Assembly: GCA_963693285.1 (NCBI GenBank)
Contig: OY848925.1
Coordinates: 4,008,932-4,072,931 of the forward strand
Source of the DNA: Xestospongia muta
Taxonomy: Eukaryota; Porifera; Demospongiae; Haplosclerida; Petrosiidae
Direction of reading: 5' to 3'
DNA length: 64,000 nt
Shown: piece after piece, positions 22,920-36,008 of the stretch
How positions within the stretch are numbered: position 1 is the first letter of the stretch
Layout of the letters: every line of letters begins with the position of its first letter
The notes under the pieces: model-generated
What the model saw: the letters and a program-made list of their open reading frames with translations, nothing else
Databases searched by the model: none
Told to the model about the DNA's origin: nothing
Program-made: the position numbers and the translations under genes

Positions 22920-25900
22920 ATGGCTTGTAGCTGCAAAACTCGTAGAAAGTTATCTTTGAATGTTACTGAGATTACGGTTCTGGTTATTGCTCTATGTATT
23001 ATAGTGGCTCTTTTCTCCTTACCAATTGTGTTTTACTACGTTTCTGTAAGTATATCCTTTATTAAATTGTTATATTAACATATTCTGTGCACACAAGTAT
23101 ATATACGCACATATTATACATGTGTGATTGGTAAAATGTTTGAGTTCTACTATTTTGTCATAACCTTTTAGGATTATACTACTTTTTTATCTGCTTCTCC
23201 CGTAAGTCTATACAATTAACTTATACATTTTATAAACTTATAATGTGCAATATATAATTGTAGAAAATGTTTATTTCACTTTTAGGGTTCATCCAACAAC
23301 AACATTTCACCATCAAACAATAGCAATATCAACATTACTAATGAAAGTAACCCTTTCAAAAATGTTTGTACTACTCTGTCAATAACTTGGAGTACATTTA
23401 GCATAAACATAACAACTACAGATTGTTATGACAATCCATATATTGGTACAGTATGTAGGGACTTTCTCACAACATGGCATTTCTGTACAGTAGATGATGG
23501 AGACATTGTCATTTACAGCAATAAATCAGAGGAAATTCAGTCACAACATGAGAAGGATTTACTCTTATTGAATTCTTTACTAGGTTATACTAAATTAATA
23601 CTATTATATATGGTTTCTATTATGTTTATATAGTACACCACAAAGAATGCCGAAACTTTGCTATTCCATTTCTCTGTCAATATTACTTCCCACTTTATGA
23701 CTGTTCTAATGGAGACATATATACAGCATCAAGAGAAGACTGCATTGACATTAGTACTGGTATATGTGCTTTACAATGGAATCTGGCTATTAATCTCGGG
23801 TATGGAGACAGATTGCCTAATTGTCAAAAGCTATCATCTTGTGAGTGTCTATCTTAAGTTGACATAATAATTTATAAGCAGTGGATATTGTCAATGAACA
23901 GCAAGTTATAGTTTTGTATATTTAGTGTGCGCTCCATTCTGATTGACTGTTATGATTTCAGGATTTAATAAATATTTTCTAAATCCTGAACTATAAACTC
24001 TTGAGAATACAATAATTTGACTAGTTAAATTAACAACCGTTGTAGTTTACATTTATGGATTACTATGGAATCTAGAATTCATGTAAATTACTCTCCTTAT
24101 AATTTGTTGGAATGGCATACCATTACAAAGCAATAAATTGTATAGTAAACAATTTACCTGATCTCTTGTTCCAGAGATTTCCACAAATGAAAGCTAATAA
24201 ATATTTTCTAAAGTAACAAAATTTATTTTTAAAGTGAGAGTCAGTAATCTCCTCGACATGTTTTAATGTAATCTGCAGAAAAGCAGATGACAAAATTTAG
24301 ACTATAGGACAAAATATAACTTGGACAAAAATTTTTGAAAATGAGAAAAAAATGTTAAAATAAAAGTGGAATCAAACCTGCATATACCCTCCAGTAGTTC
24401 AAAATTAACAGCTTGACTAACAATCACAAAAAAGACCTTTTAAAGGTTTTATAATTATGCCCATTGTTTGTATCATACATATTTGCCAAACTAAGTAGAT
24501 TGCCATTTAAATTGGTAAGTTGGCTATCACCATAAAAAAAACTAAATATAAACTAAATAAAGATAAATAACACAATATACATACGTCCATTTAAATCTCC
24601 AACATGAGAGTACACATAAGTCTAAAATATTATTCATGCATGATGTAGTTTCATTAACTTATCGATCTATCCCATGAAGATATATATATATATATATATT
24701 ATATTGTGTAATATTATAATTACAATTTACTATATCTGCCTGAGTAATGTTCATGCATTAATGTGTATTTTATCTACTAGCACACATATGAGTGAAAATA
24801 TAATTGTTTTATTACATTAATGTCTCTTATTCTATTACAGTTACTGGAAATGGTTCTTTTATAAATAAATCACTCAATTCTACTATTCAAAATATAACAT
24901 GTAGAGAAGATTTTATTAAAATCAACAATACATGTCAACCTCGATGTGACAGATTTGAACAAGGCACTCATAATGGAAGTCAACTTTTAATACACTCAGA
25001 ATTAATAGCATCATGTGTTGCTTTGTTACTGTGTATACTGATTGTGACAATATCAATCAAAAATTACAAATCAATGTGAGTTTATCATATATGATTGAAT
25101 GTAATTATGAAATATTTTGTTAGGTTTTCATATCCATCTATTTTGTTAATATTTATAGTTCTTGACTGTTCAGTAATAGGTAGGCTACAATCATATTAAT
25201 TAACAATAAATGAGAAGGTTTATATTTCTTTACATAGCACTTTTGGTCATCATTATTTCCATTGACAGAAATGGTTTACTCTGCAGTTCAACAAGTCTTG
25301 TTGACAGTCTCAATAACCCAACACCATTTTGTACACTATCAGGTTTAATGATCTTTTTTACATCAGAAACATCTCTAGTTGTTTTATATAGGAGCTGTTT
25401 TGCATTATGCTATTGTCAACATGGTTATAATGTGGTTTTTTCATGTCATCACATTTTTTTATAATGTTGTCTTTCCTTTTCATGCCCATAGAATGGACAG
25501 AATAGGACGGAACAAATACATTTTAGCTGTGATGATTTTCCTTGGTATGTGTAAAATTATGATAAGAAATTATCACTAATTTCACAGGTCTAGCTATACC
25601 ATTACCAGCTGTTATTATATCTCTTTCTGTGGAAGATTATAAATATAATATACACCGTTTTCCTCCGAATATTTGTATAAGTGATGGTCCTATGTCATTT
25701 TATTCCATTACTGTCATTATTGATGTACTAGTATGTATTGGGACATATCTTCTGTTTGTTGTCTTTTGGATTATTCACAGGGTAAACATTTTTTTAAAAA
25801 AATTTACAATTATTATGATTCATTTAGAAATCTATTTTCCAATCAAATTCTACAAAAAATAAAAGACAACTGAGTACAGCTGAGAAGAAAATCCTTATTG

Positions 25901-26262
25901 CAATATGTTCATTTATAGTCTTTGCTGTTTTTACATTAGTACATAATGGCATTGTTACAGCTAAATCTGACAAATTTATTGCTGCAGTTACAGACTACTT
26001 CAAATGTGAAGCTTTAGGACATGTTCCTGGAAAATGTAACAGATCTGAGTTTGAACAATACTACAACCCCTACATGAGTGCAATATCGTACACTCTTATA
26101 GGACTAATCCCACTTGGCATTCTCAACTTTGTGTTAAAGTGGAAGTCAGTGAAAGAGGTAGCAGTAAAAACATTTCATCGGCTATCAAGGAAATCTCCTG
26201 ATATTACAAAGGTTTCAAGTTTGTCATCAGGCAATAGATGTGTTGGTGAACATCTTACATAA
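22920..26262 (+). CDS. Frizzled/Smoothened-like 7TM receptor D, intact, 10 exons
   Basis: Exons: 22920-23045, 23172-23201, 23286-23583, 23634-23840, 24841-25075, 25124-25179, 25238-25342, 25392-25544, 25588-25781, 25828-26262; all GT-AG, 612 aa. Intron phases match receptor A. The CRD keeps nine of the ten cysteine positions in the same codons plus CRNFAI in place of CQQVAI at the start of exon 4. The cytosolic segment after TM7 reads VKTFHRLSRKS, so the aromatic of the KTxxW-like motif is arginine here. The tail ends GNRCVGEHLT, as in E (EHPT). The long intron 4 (1 kb) holds a MITE-like region also present in C. Most similar to C over the whole block from 20.4 kb. Confidence 0.85.
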
Positions 26263-29200
26263 TTTGTGTTAAAAAGTGCAACAAAGCTTGTGTAATGGTA
26301 TAAACTCATTGTGATGTTTTTAATTTTACGGAAAAATATTTGTGAATGAATTGTTAAAATATATATTTTTGAAAGTATTGCTATTGTTTGCTTTTGATTT
26401 CATTAATTTTTTCATTTTATCTACTTTATACATGCTGCCAAAACAAACTATCACACAGTGACAACATGATATCATACTTTGTTATACTGAGTAAAGTATT
26501 CTAGAGTTATACTGATATTATACATTTAGAATGAGTATGAAAAGTAAACACACAGTGTATATATATTCAACATTTATTAACAAAAATAATAACAATTATG
26601 ATATCTAAATATGCACAGATACAAGCTATTACATGCATTCATTTTGCTCTCACTATACTATTTCAAAAAGAAACACATTGATCCAATAACATGAAACAAT
26701 AACATGAAAAGACATGTTAACATATTCAAGCTTATAGTAGCCTCAATGTTTAGAGACACAATAAATGCTAAGGCAACACAAACAAGTATAGTAAAAACCC
26801 ACTTCAAAAACAAAACTTGTCCTTACACTTCTATCAAAGAGGTAATCGTAGAAATCTTACAAACACTATTATAAATTTATTTGATATAGGCACAAAATAG
26901 TCTTTGTCATTCAGGAATATTTGTCCATCAACTATAATAACAGTAAAACTTGTTTCATTCTGTCAAGACACATACTAAAGTTCAGGAGCGAATGCATCAA
27001 CTATCAATAGTTCAGAAAATAACTTCCATGAAAGAACCCTGACTTTAATTTTTAGTGACAATGTTGATGTACATGTGAGGGTTTGTCATGAAATAATGAG
27101 CAGTATAAAGCAAAAATCTATGCACTGGTTTTAGTAGAGAGTTTGTTGTGTATATCTTTCTAGTGATTTGCTTTTGAATAATATACCAACCATTCCAAGC
27201 ACCATATTGATTTCATGAGCATTTGACTGATTTAAACTCCATCATATTTCATTATTTATGTTCTATATATACAGATCAAGTATTGTCTTTTCTTTGGGAA
27301 CTTTATAAGCTGAGATAAACAACCATATAAATCATAATTGATTTTCACTACTTGAAGTCATTACTAAACAAAAGACCACATAAGAGGAAATAATTGATAT
27401 TGTAGAAAAAGTACATGAATATGTGTCTATTAAGGATGAAAAGGTCAATGCAGAGTGTTAATCAGAGGGCATCAAATTAATGTTGGAAGGTTAAAATCAG
27501 GACAGAATGCTAAAATTCAATTAGTCAATCGTAAAGATTGACTACAATGTTCGACACCTATGTCTAAAAAGACTGGCATGCTAAAGTGAGATTCTTACAT
27601 GTCAATATATCTGAATTCAATTCCCAGATATTCCTATTTATTGTAGGTCATTTGGCAATAATACTTACTGAAAATCAGTTTGTGACCATGTAGAATGATC
27701 ATGTAGAGTGCCAGTAAAAGAACACAATAGTTAAACGTCAAATTAATAGTATAACATAGGTCCCAAAACCTTAAACATCAGAATGGAAATAATTAATTTC
27801 ACATTAATGTATAGCGTTCAATTACAGGTACTCTAAACACTGCAATTTTATTAATTGCTCGAATGCCGTATTATATCCAAAATATAATTTAAATGCATGC
27901 ACCAATTTCTTGAATCAGATTACAAATGCTACGTTTTATGCAGCAAGTGTCTTTCCTTGGAATGGCAAATTTGTTATCACCACAATTGACATACACTGAG
28001 ATCTTGCAGACTCAAACAATCACAAACAGAGTGCCAAACTTTTGCAAGTATTGCCAATAAATTTAAACGAGTCAGTGAATATGAAACAAGAGACTAAATA
28101 ACCGAATTCACAGAAAATGGCGTCTTTAACTATGCTCTTTCGCTGCTTGTCAATACTTTATTTTCATTTGTTAAACTGTATTAAGAGTGGAATATGGCGC
28201 AAGACTTCTTTACTCGAAGTTTTCTCTACTCCTTTTCAGGGAAGATCATGCAATGAAATATATACAGTAAGAGTTTTATTTTTAGCCCATATAAATGCAG
28301 TTATCTCTCAACATGATGAATCTCATGAGTTGATACAAAACAGAACATGCTCAACAAGATAGGGGCAGACTCGGTAGTAACAATGAACTAGATTTACACG
28401 TGGACCATTTAAAGCGTAATAAAAAAAACCCAGACAAAACCATCCAATGAAGCAGCTAATGAATATTTTAAAAAGCTATAATCATGAACATAATATCAAG
28501 GACAGTCGAAGAACGACCTAAGTTATCAGATGTGTGGTACAACAACTTTAGAATATCCTGCAAACAAATATCACTGTTATTATAATCTTCCTTGTCCCAC
28601 TCAATAGTATATCATTACTTTTTTGAATCAAGGAAAACATAACATTCACTAAACCAAACATTGACTCGAAGTCATCTGATGTATTGATTATATGAAGCTT
28701 CATTACAATATGCTCACACATCACTTTGGCAAGTCACCTCTCCCACGTAGAATATTTGACTTGTCTGATTATTAGGTTAATGGTTACATCAATTCTATTT
28801 CTAGTGACTTCACTAGTACCATATACTTGCAGTGCTTATTATTGTAACAATACAACTTCACATCACTGGGGATGGATGAATCTATCATTTAGTTATAAAT
28901 GAGCTTGAGCATTTTTTTCATTTATTCTAATCCTTCTAATATCTTGAAGATACTCATCAATATAATAAGGTGGTCTTATGTGGATAACCAAGGAAATATT
29001 TGAGATAATAATTTCCGTTCCTAAGGCTATTGTGACAAAAGAAACACAACCACTGCCACTGGGCCTATTCATGCATAGATTCTAATATAGCTTTGGTTTG
29101 TCTTTTTCTGTTTAATTAACTCTAGATCTTGAGTGATATATTGCAAATAAACGATTACATGTGTAGTTATTGGCACTATTGCCTTGAGATTATCTTTTAG

Positions 29201-29650
29201 AACCGTGAACTGAAAGAAATGTAGACCAACTGCAGTAAAACGATCCAAATTTTACCATTTAAGTCTTTGCAGTCATGACAAAGTCAATACCAAGCACTAG
29301 ACAAAAAGCTAACTATCCTGTAAATTTGGCTTATTGGATATGAACAGGATAGTTGAGCCTGAGGTATCCTCATGATTTACTGTAGTTGTCCTGATACAGT
29401 ATATGCCACATTTTGGTCAGCTAATGATATCTGAAATAATTTGTTACCTATAATGTGTCAAATATGTCACCTATTAGTAGATGTAGGATAATGGATAGAT
29501 AGATCACATTTAGTTAACATATAGAATGAGGCAAAAATATTATTGAATTTAATTTAGTACAGAAATTCATGCTAACTTGGGTCAATTGTAATAATACATG
29601 AAACTTTGTCTGAATGCAAGTGTGAAAAATACAAATGTTAGGAGAACAAA
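26263..29650. other. Long intergenic region between receptors D and E
   Basis: The first 400 bases repeat the 3' flank of C and E. After that no gene or transposon was recognised. The open frame at 28117-28362 has no recognisable content or flanking exon signals. Confidence 0.4.
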
Positions 29651-29657
29651 GATTTTT

Positions 29658-30116
29658 TCACTCTATAACAACCATCCTCATGGATGCAGACTTTGAATAG
29701 GAACAACGCTGCTTTATTAAGCCTATAGAAACAAAACTATAATAACTTGGATGTTCAAATTTATCAGCACACCAGAATTGCATAGGCTTACCTATCCTAC
29801 CAAATTGTCGATGGGGGAGATACCATAAACTAATAGCTATTGTCAAGTTTGAAACCTCATCTACAACACTAAAAGAAACAGGACCAAAGTGATGTATCTT
29901 TACAGGAAGAAAGCTACTGTTGTGTTCTAATTGGGTATACAAAGGAGTAGGTAATATTCCTACTGTTAAGACATTCTCCTTTTTAAAGCAAGACATATGT
30001 GATAAGTTCATAATTGTTAGGTATATCATTCCAACTGAGTATGTGAGATGCTTAAACCAATCCACATTCAGCATTAGTGCAACTGTGTTCAATGGGATTT
30101 TGTATCTGATGTTCAT
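29658..30116 (-). mobile_element. CACTA/Transposase_21-like transposase fragment
   Basis: The 152-aa minus-strand frame starts IRYKIPLNTVALMLNVDWF, then YSVGMIYLTIMNL and CFKKENVLTVGILPTP. This resembles the conserved block before the second acidic residue of tnp2/Plavaka-like transposases (DWF, SVGAIYLT, NLPR, EN-LVGIIPGP). The second half (FGRIGKPMQFW, FEHPSYYSFVSIGLIKQRC) looks like the C-terminal part of such proteins, so an internal deletion joins the two. It is clearly a different lineage from the intact element at 41068-46716. No TIRs were identified. Confidence 0.55.
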
Positions 30117-30119
30117 ATG

Positions 30120-30960
30120 AGTTTTTCAAATTTCTCCATCATAAACATCAGTTAAGTTTGTATTTCAACTGTCTACATAAGTCGATAAAACCAGGACGTA
30201 GAACCATTTGCTGTATATACATTTTCAAAGGGTAATAGCAGTAAACTTTTAATGGGTAGTAAATACACTTGCAGAAGAAAAACAAACAGACTTCAACTAA
30301 GTAGAACAACATGGTTGACGAAATGTCTTTACAGAATGGTTAGGAAATTGATTGTTCAAGCATCTGCAGTCCATTGTGAAAGTGAACATGAGATATGTTC
30401 ATGAACAGTAAGGCATTCTGGAGAAACAAAATAAATGAAAGGTTTGACTTCTATTGGTGAACAGTTACTTTATTTAGCCATATACAACGAGATTGCAAAC
30501 TTGTTAAAATGTGAGTTGAATGTTGAATACTTTGCTGAATACTTTCGACATAAACTTAATCAATTCATCAATGGTATTCTCAGGAATGTAAAGGAACGCC
30601 TACTTACTCCACCCACAAACGTTGAGCATACGCTTCAATCGTAGTGTGAATTGTAAAGACAGCTTAAGTTCTAACGAGTCTGCGTTCCTATATTGACATG
30701 TCTTCTTTTTTGAACCTGAAATGGAACGGTAAAATGTACACTTTTACAAACTAGTTGTATCTCTTGCTCTGAGGAAGATTCAAAATAGGTACGGACAAAT
30801 GCCTGAAGAAAGAGAGAGCGTTACCCGTATCCAAAGTCTGGAGAAAAAACCACCTGTCAATCGCAATAGAAGAAATAAGCAACCTAGCAATAGTTATAAA
30901 TTCAAAGGACTTACAAAATCAACTGAGCCAGTTCTAAAGTCTTACCTATCATCAACTACA
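30120..30960. other. Intergenic DNA
   Basis: Short frames at 30435-30644 and 30799-31077 have no recognised family. The end of the second overlaps the RecQ-like remnant on the other strand. Confidence 0.3.
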
Positions 30961-31330
30961 CCAGAAACGTTTGTCACTTTTAGACAAATGTTTGGCCAAT
31001 CCAATATCTTTTCAATAAACGCAACATCTCTGTCACTGAGACTGTCAAACATAGGGAAGTATAGAAAAATAGAATAAATGCTGTAGTCTCTCCTAGCTGA
31101 CTATATAATTGTCGAAATATATAGTCAGCTTCCTCTAAGTAAACATAAACTAACATAATTAAGATTTAATAAAAATATCTCAAAATTTCACAATGACGTT
31201 CATCATGTGCAAAAGCAACAAATTTCTCAGTAAATTAACTCAGTAATATGCTTCGCCATTTTTTGACTCCAAGAAGACATTCTGGGTTAAATAAAGTATA
31301 CTGGAGTTGAACTAATAAGTATCAGAGTAG
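30960..31330 (-). pseudogene. RecQ-like helicase remnant upstream of receptor E
   Basis: The minus strand reads KKWRSILLS, stop, FTEKFVAFAHDE then RHC around 31200-31300, parallel to the remnant at 5541-5750. Nearer 31000 the DNA is alignable by eye with 5390-5530 and 51420-51560. It is decayed by stops and indels. Confidence 0.45.
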
Positions 31331-31594
31331 ATGTCAGAGTTCATTACCATATATGTACAGCATATATGCACAGTAAATATGCACACTATTTACACAATTC
31401 AGTTCTAATTATGGCTAATGTTAATGTGGTTATTACAGAATTTAACTATCAATGATTTAAATTTACATAACATATATGGCTTGTGGTATTAGTGTTGAAA
31501 TTGTAATTGACAACATGTTACATGTAGACTGAATCTGCAAAGTTGGGGGGATTAAGCCCACCTTCACAATAGTTGGGGGCTTTAGCACCTCCTG

Positions 31595-31610
31595 CCCCCC
31601 CCCCCCCCCC
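31595..31610. repeat. Poly-C tract
   Basis: Sixteen consecutive C in an otherwise AT-rich region. It is preceded by two GGGGG-containing short words. Confidence 0.9.
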
Positions 31611-31970
31611 TGTTCCTACCCCTATACTTATGTATCAATAACACCATTCCAGGAATGGTGAAATAACATATACAACTAATGCACAGTCATTAGAAGATTT
31701 TGATGTATTGTCATTCACATCTTTTATAATAACAAACATGAGAACTAGAAAGAGATTTGTCATATCGAGTTGACAATAAATAAAACAATCATTCCACATT
31801 TAAGCTTTTAAGATGACCTTTCTCTATTTGTCCTTTAAATAATTACGAGCTGTTTGATACAGTCTATTCAAAATTGAATTACGAGTATAATAGCTACTAC
31901 GTAAGTATTGTGGTACTCCGCCATATTCCATACTATCCAATGGAGCTGTAATTCTTGTTCGCCTCAAATA

Positions 31971-32081
31971 GGAAGAGGGGCTAACTCGCTAGATTTAACT
32001 TAGGAACAGCAAAACTATTTAAATTGATTTATTTTAATAAGATAATCATTTACGGGTTAAGACGTCTGTATATATCAAACC
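31971..32081 (+). promoter_or_regulatory. Conserved upstream block of receptor E
   Basis: It contains AGAGGGGCTAACTCGCTAGA, GATAATCATTTACGGGTTAA and GACGTCTGTATA before the ATG, matching the blocks upstream of A and H. Confidence 0.4.
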
Positions 32082-35000
32082 ATGGCCTGTGGTTGCAGAA
32101 CTCGAAGAAATTTATCTACCAATATTACTGAGATCGTTGTTCTGGTTATTGCTCTATGTATTATAGTGGCTCTATTCTCCTTACCAATTGTCTTTTACCA
32201 CGTTTTTGTAAGTATATTTTTAAATTGTTATATTAACACAATTAGCACTAACAAGCACACACACATATATATGTGAATTGGTAATATATTTGATATCTAC
32301 TATTTTGTCATAAACTCTTTTAGGACTACACTAATTTTTTAGCTGCTTCTCCTGTAAGTACATGTAATCAACTTGTATGTTTCAATATTTTATTTTATAT
32401 GATAAATAATAGTAGCAAGTGTTTATTTGACATTTAGAGATCATCCTACAACAATAATTTGCCATTAAACAGTACCAATAGCAACATTATTGATGGACAG
32501 AATGTTTTCAAAAATGACTGTACTACTCTATCTATAACTTGGAGTAGCCTTAGGGCAAACGTAACACCTACATACTGTGATAACAATCCATATATTGGTA
32601 CAATATGTAAGGACTTTCTCACAGCATGGCATTTGTGTACAGTAGAGGATGGAGACATTGTCATATACAGTAATAAACTAAAGGAAACTCAGACACAACA
32701 TGAAAGGGATTTACTTACATTGGATTCATTATTAGGTTAATTTCTAAATTAATACAATTATATATGATTTCTATTATAATTAATTATAGTGCACTACAAA
32801 GAATGTCAACAAGTTGCTATTCCATTTCTCTGTCAATATTACTTTCCACTTTATGACTGTCCTAATGGAGACATATATACAGCATCAAGAGAAGACTGTA
32901 TTGACATTAGTACTGGTATATGTGGTTTACAATGGAATCTGGCTATTAATTATGGGTATGGAGACAGATTGCCTAATTGTCAAAAGTTACCATCTTGTGA
33001 GTGTGAACCATAAATTTACATTATTAAACACTTATAAATTGTGACCTGATTTGCAAAAAGGGACCATTTCTGTCAAAACATTTGTGACCTGATTTGTGAT
33101 AAAACAGATTTAAAACATATCAAAAAACAGTTTTGCATACATATAGTTATGCATATATATATAAACTGTATGTATACAAAACTGTTTTTTGAGATGTTAT
33201 ATCAGTATTTTTTTCCCAAATCTGGTCACAAATATTTTGAGAGAAGTGGTCACTTTATATATAATCACTTCTTATAATTATAAACAGTGACTATATGACT
33301 ATGACTTGCAACTTATAAATTTCAGCTTTTTAACTGGGACTCAAGATTGAATGTTAACATGTCTATTATGGGTTCAGGTGCAATAAAAGTTTATTAGACA
33401 CTAAACCCCTATGAAGATACAATTAAGGGTCATTCCCAAACATACTTTAAAGTATTCTATAGAATAACCTGTGATGATAATTTCAAAATAATAAAAAAAA
33501 TTTAGACCATTGGACAAAAACCAAAAATATTAAAACAATAATAACACTAAAGTGTAAGTAATGTTTATATAGTAGCACGCTTCTATACACCCTGCAGCAA
33601 CTTACATTTAACCATTACCTAATGAAACGCACTAAATGCAGAGCGCTAACCACATTATATCAACAAAGTATATTTGTATGTTGGTTTTATCATTTCACTC
33701 ACTTAATCACTCATTTGTAACAATTAGTGTATGCTCATCTCAGTGACAAATTTAGATGATAAAATGTGTATTTTACGTATATATTAGCACACATATAAGT
33801 GAAAATATAATTGTTGGATTACATTAATGTCTCTTATTTTATTAAAGACACTGAAAATGTTTCTTTTATAAATACATCCCTTAATTCTACTCTTCAAAAT
33901 ATAACATGCAGACAAGATTTTATTAAAATCAAAAATACATGTCAACCTCGATGTGACAGATTTGAAGTAGGCACTCACACTGGAAGTCAACTTTTGATAT
34001 ACTCTGAATTAATAGCATCATGTGTTGGTTTGTTACTTTGTATACTGATTGTGGCACTATCAATCAAAGATTGCAAAATAATGTGAGTTTATTACATGTA
34101 CATAAATATGATTATAAAATATTTCGTTAGGTTTTCATATCCATCTATTTTGTTAATATTTGTAGTCATTGATTGTTCAGTAATAGGTATGTTATAATAT
34201 TTATATAATGATGAATGAGCAATGTTTTAATACTTAATATAGCACTCTTGGTCATCATCATTTCAATTGACAGAAATCATTTACTCTGCAGTTCAACAAA
34301 TCTAATTGACAGTTTTAATAATCCAACACCATTTTGTACACTATCAGGTTTAATGATATTATTTTACATCAGAAACATTTATAATTGTTTTACATAGGAG
34401 CTGTTTCTCATTATGCTATTGTCAACGTGATACTAATGTGGTTCTTTTATGTCACTATATTTTTTTATAACGTTGTCTTTCCCTTTCATGCCAATCGAAT
34501 GGAAAAAATAGGACGGAACAAATACATTTTAACTGTGATGATATTCCTTGGTATGTGTAAAATTATGATAAGAAATGATCACTAATTTCACAGGTCTAGT
34601 TATACCATTACCAGCTGTTATAATATCTCTTTCTGTGAAAGATTATGAATATAAAATACGTCGCTTTCCCTCAGGTCTTTGTTTAACCAATGGACCTATG
34701 TGGTTCTATTCCATTGATGTCATTATTGATGTACTTGTAGGTATTGGAGTATATCTTCTTTTTATTGTCTTTTGGATTATTCACAGGGTAAACATATTTT
34801 TAATAAACTTTGCAATTATTATAATTGTTTTAGAAATCTATCTTCCAATCAAAGTCTACCAAAAACAAAAGACAGTTGAGTACAGCTGAGAAAAAAATAC
34901 TTATTGTAATTACTTTGATTCTAGTCTTCACTGTATTTAATTTAGTGCACAGTGCCATTTTTACAGCTATATCTGACAAATTAATTGCAGCATTGACAGA

Positions 35001-35268
35001 TTTTTTTAAATGTGAAGCGTTAGGATATGTTCCTGGAAAATGTAACAGATCTGATTTTGAACAATATGACAACCCCTATCTGAGTGCAATATCATATATT
35101 ATTGCAGGATTAGTTCCACTTAGTATTCTCAATTTTGTGTTGAAATGGAAGGCAGTAAAAGAGGTAGCAGTAAAAACATTTGATTGGCTATCAAGAAAAT
35201 CTCCTGATATTACAAAGGTTTCAAGTTTGTCATCAGGCAATAGATGTGTTGGTGAACATCCTACATAA
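32082..35268 (+). CDS. Frizzled/Smoothened-like 7TM receptor E, intact, 10 exons
   Basis: Exons: 32082-32207, 32324-32353, 32438-32735, 32790-32996, 33848-34082, 34131-34186, 34243-34347, 34398-34550, 34594-34787, 34834-35268; all GT-AG, 612 aa. The CRD keeps all ten cysteines (NDC, TYC, TIC, HLC, EC, FLC, YDC, EDC, GIC, PNC). Juxtamembrane cysteines ITCRQDF and NTCQPRC are present. After TM7 it reads EVAVKTFDWLSRKS, the copy closest to the Frizzled KTxxxW Dishevelled-binding motif, though one residue shorter. In the linker the usual FEQGTHNGSQ is FEVGTHTGSQ. Intron 4 carries a palindromic MITE (33041-33255). The 5' flank is of the A/H type while the 3' flank and tail resemble D, so E may be a recombinant. 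Confidence 0.85.
33041..33255. repeat. Hairpin MITE in intron 4 of receptor E
   Basis: Inverted pairs are TTGTGACCTGATTTG (left, about 33082-33096) with CAAATCTGGTCACAA (33217-33231), an outer pair GGGACCATTTCTGTCAAAAC with TTTTGAGAGAAGTGGTCAC, and an inner pair CAAAAAACAGTTTTG with CAAAACTGTTTTTTG. The segment is absent from intron 4 of the other receptors. There is no ORF. Confidence 0.7.
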
Positions 35269-35671
35269 TTTGTGTTAAAAAGTGCAACAAAGCTTGTGTA
35301 ATGGTATAAACTTATTGTGATGTTTTTAATTTTACAGAAAAATAGTTGTGAATGAATTGTTAAAATATATATTTTTGAAAGTATTGCTATTGTTTGCTTT
35401 TGATTTCATTAATTTTTTCGTTTTATCTACTTAATACATGCTGCCAAAACAAACTATCACACAGTGACAACCTGATATCATACCTTGTTATACTGAGTAA
35501 AGTATTCTAGAGTTATACTGATATTATACATTTAGAAAGAGTATAAAAAGTATACACACAGTTTATACATATTCAACATTTATTAACAAAAATAATAACA
35601 ATTATGATATCTAAGTATGTACAAATACAAGCTATTACATGCATTCATTTTGCTGTCACTATACTTTTTCA
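35269..35671. other. 3' flank of receptor E
   Basis: It is nearly the same as the 3' flank of D (26263-26640), including the TTTGCTTTTGATTTCATTAA word. No gene was seen. Confidence 0.45.
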
Positions 35672-35675
35672 AAAA

Positions 35676-35750
35676 TCATTTCTTTGGCTCTCAAGGAAAC
35701 CCTCTGATAATACAAAGGTTTCAAGTTTGTCATCAGACAATAGAGTATAA
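35676..35750 (+). pseudogene. Tail fragment of receptor exon 10
   Basis: The frame reads KSFLWLSRKPSDNTK, then VSSLSSDNRV and a stop, matching the last 25 codons of receptor exon 10. The upstream part is missing, so it is a junction of an unequal crossover or deletion behind receptor E. Confidence 0.7.
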
Positions 35751-35850
35751 TAGGTGTTGTTGAATGTCCTAGTGAAACTTCTTTTTAAACATGTAATGAT
35801 GTATGTGTAATGTTATAAACTCATTATGCTAAAAGAAATTGTAAGAAAGA

Positions 35851-35852
<2 letters not shown>

Positions 35853-35920
<68 letters not shown>
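35853..35920. repeat. (AT)n microsatellite
   Basis: About 34 uninterrupted AT units. Confidence 0.95.
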
Positions 35921-35923
<3 letters not shown>

Positions 35924-36008
35924 TGAATGAATGATTAATATTGATATTGTTGTAAATTTAATATTGTTATTATTTGATGATATGTTTTAAATTTAACTAC
36001 TCTAAAGT

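Noticed and set aside
28117..28362. 81-aa + strand ORF as a gene
   Set aside because: It has no recognised motif, paralogue or splice context, and its length is compatible with chance.
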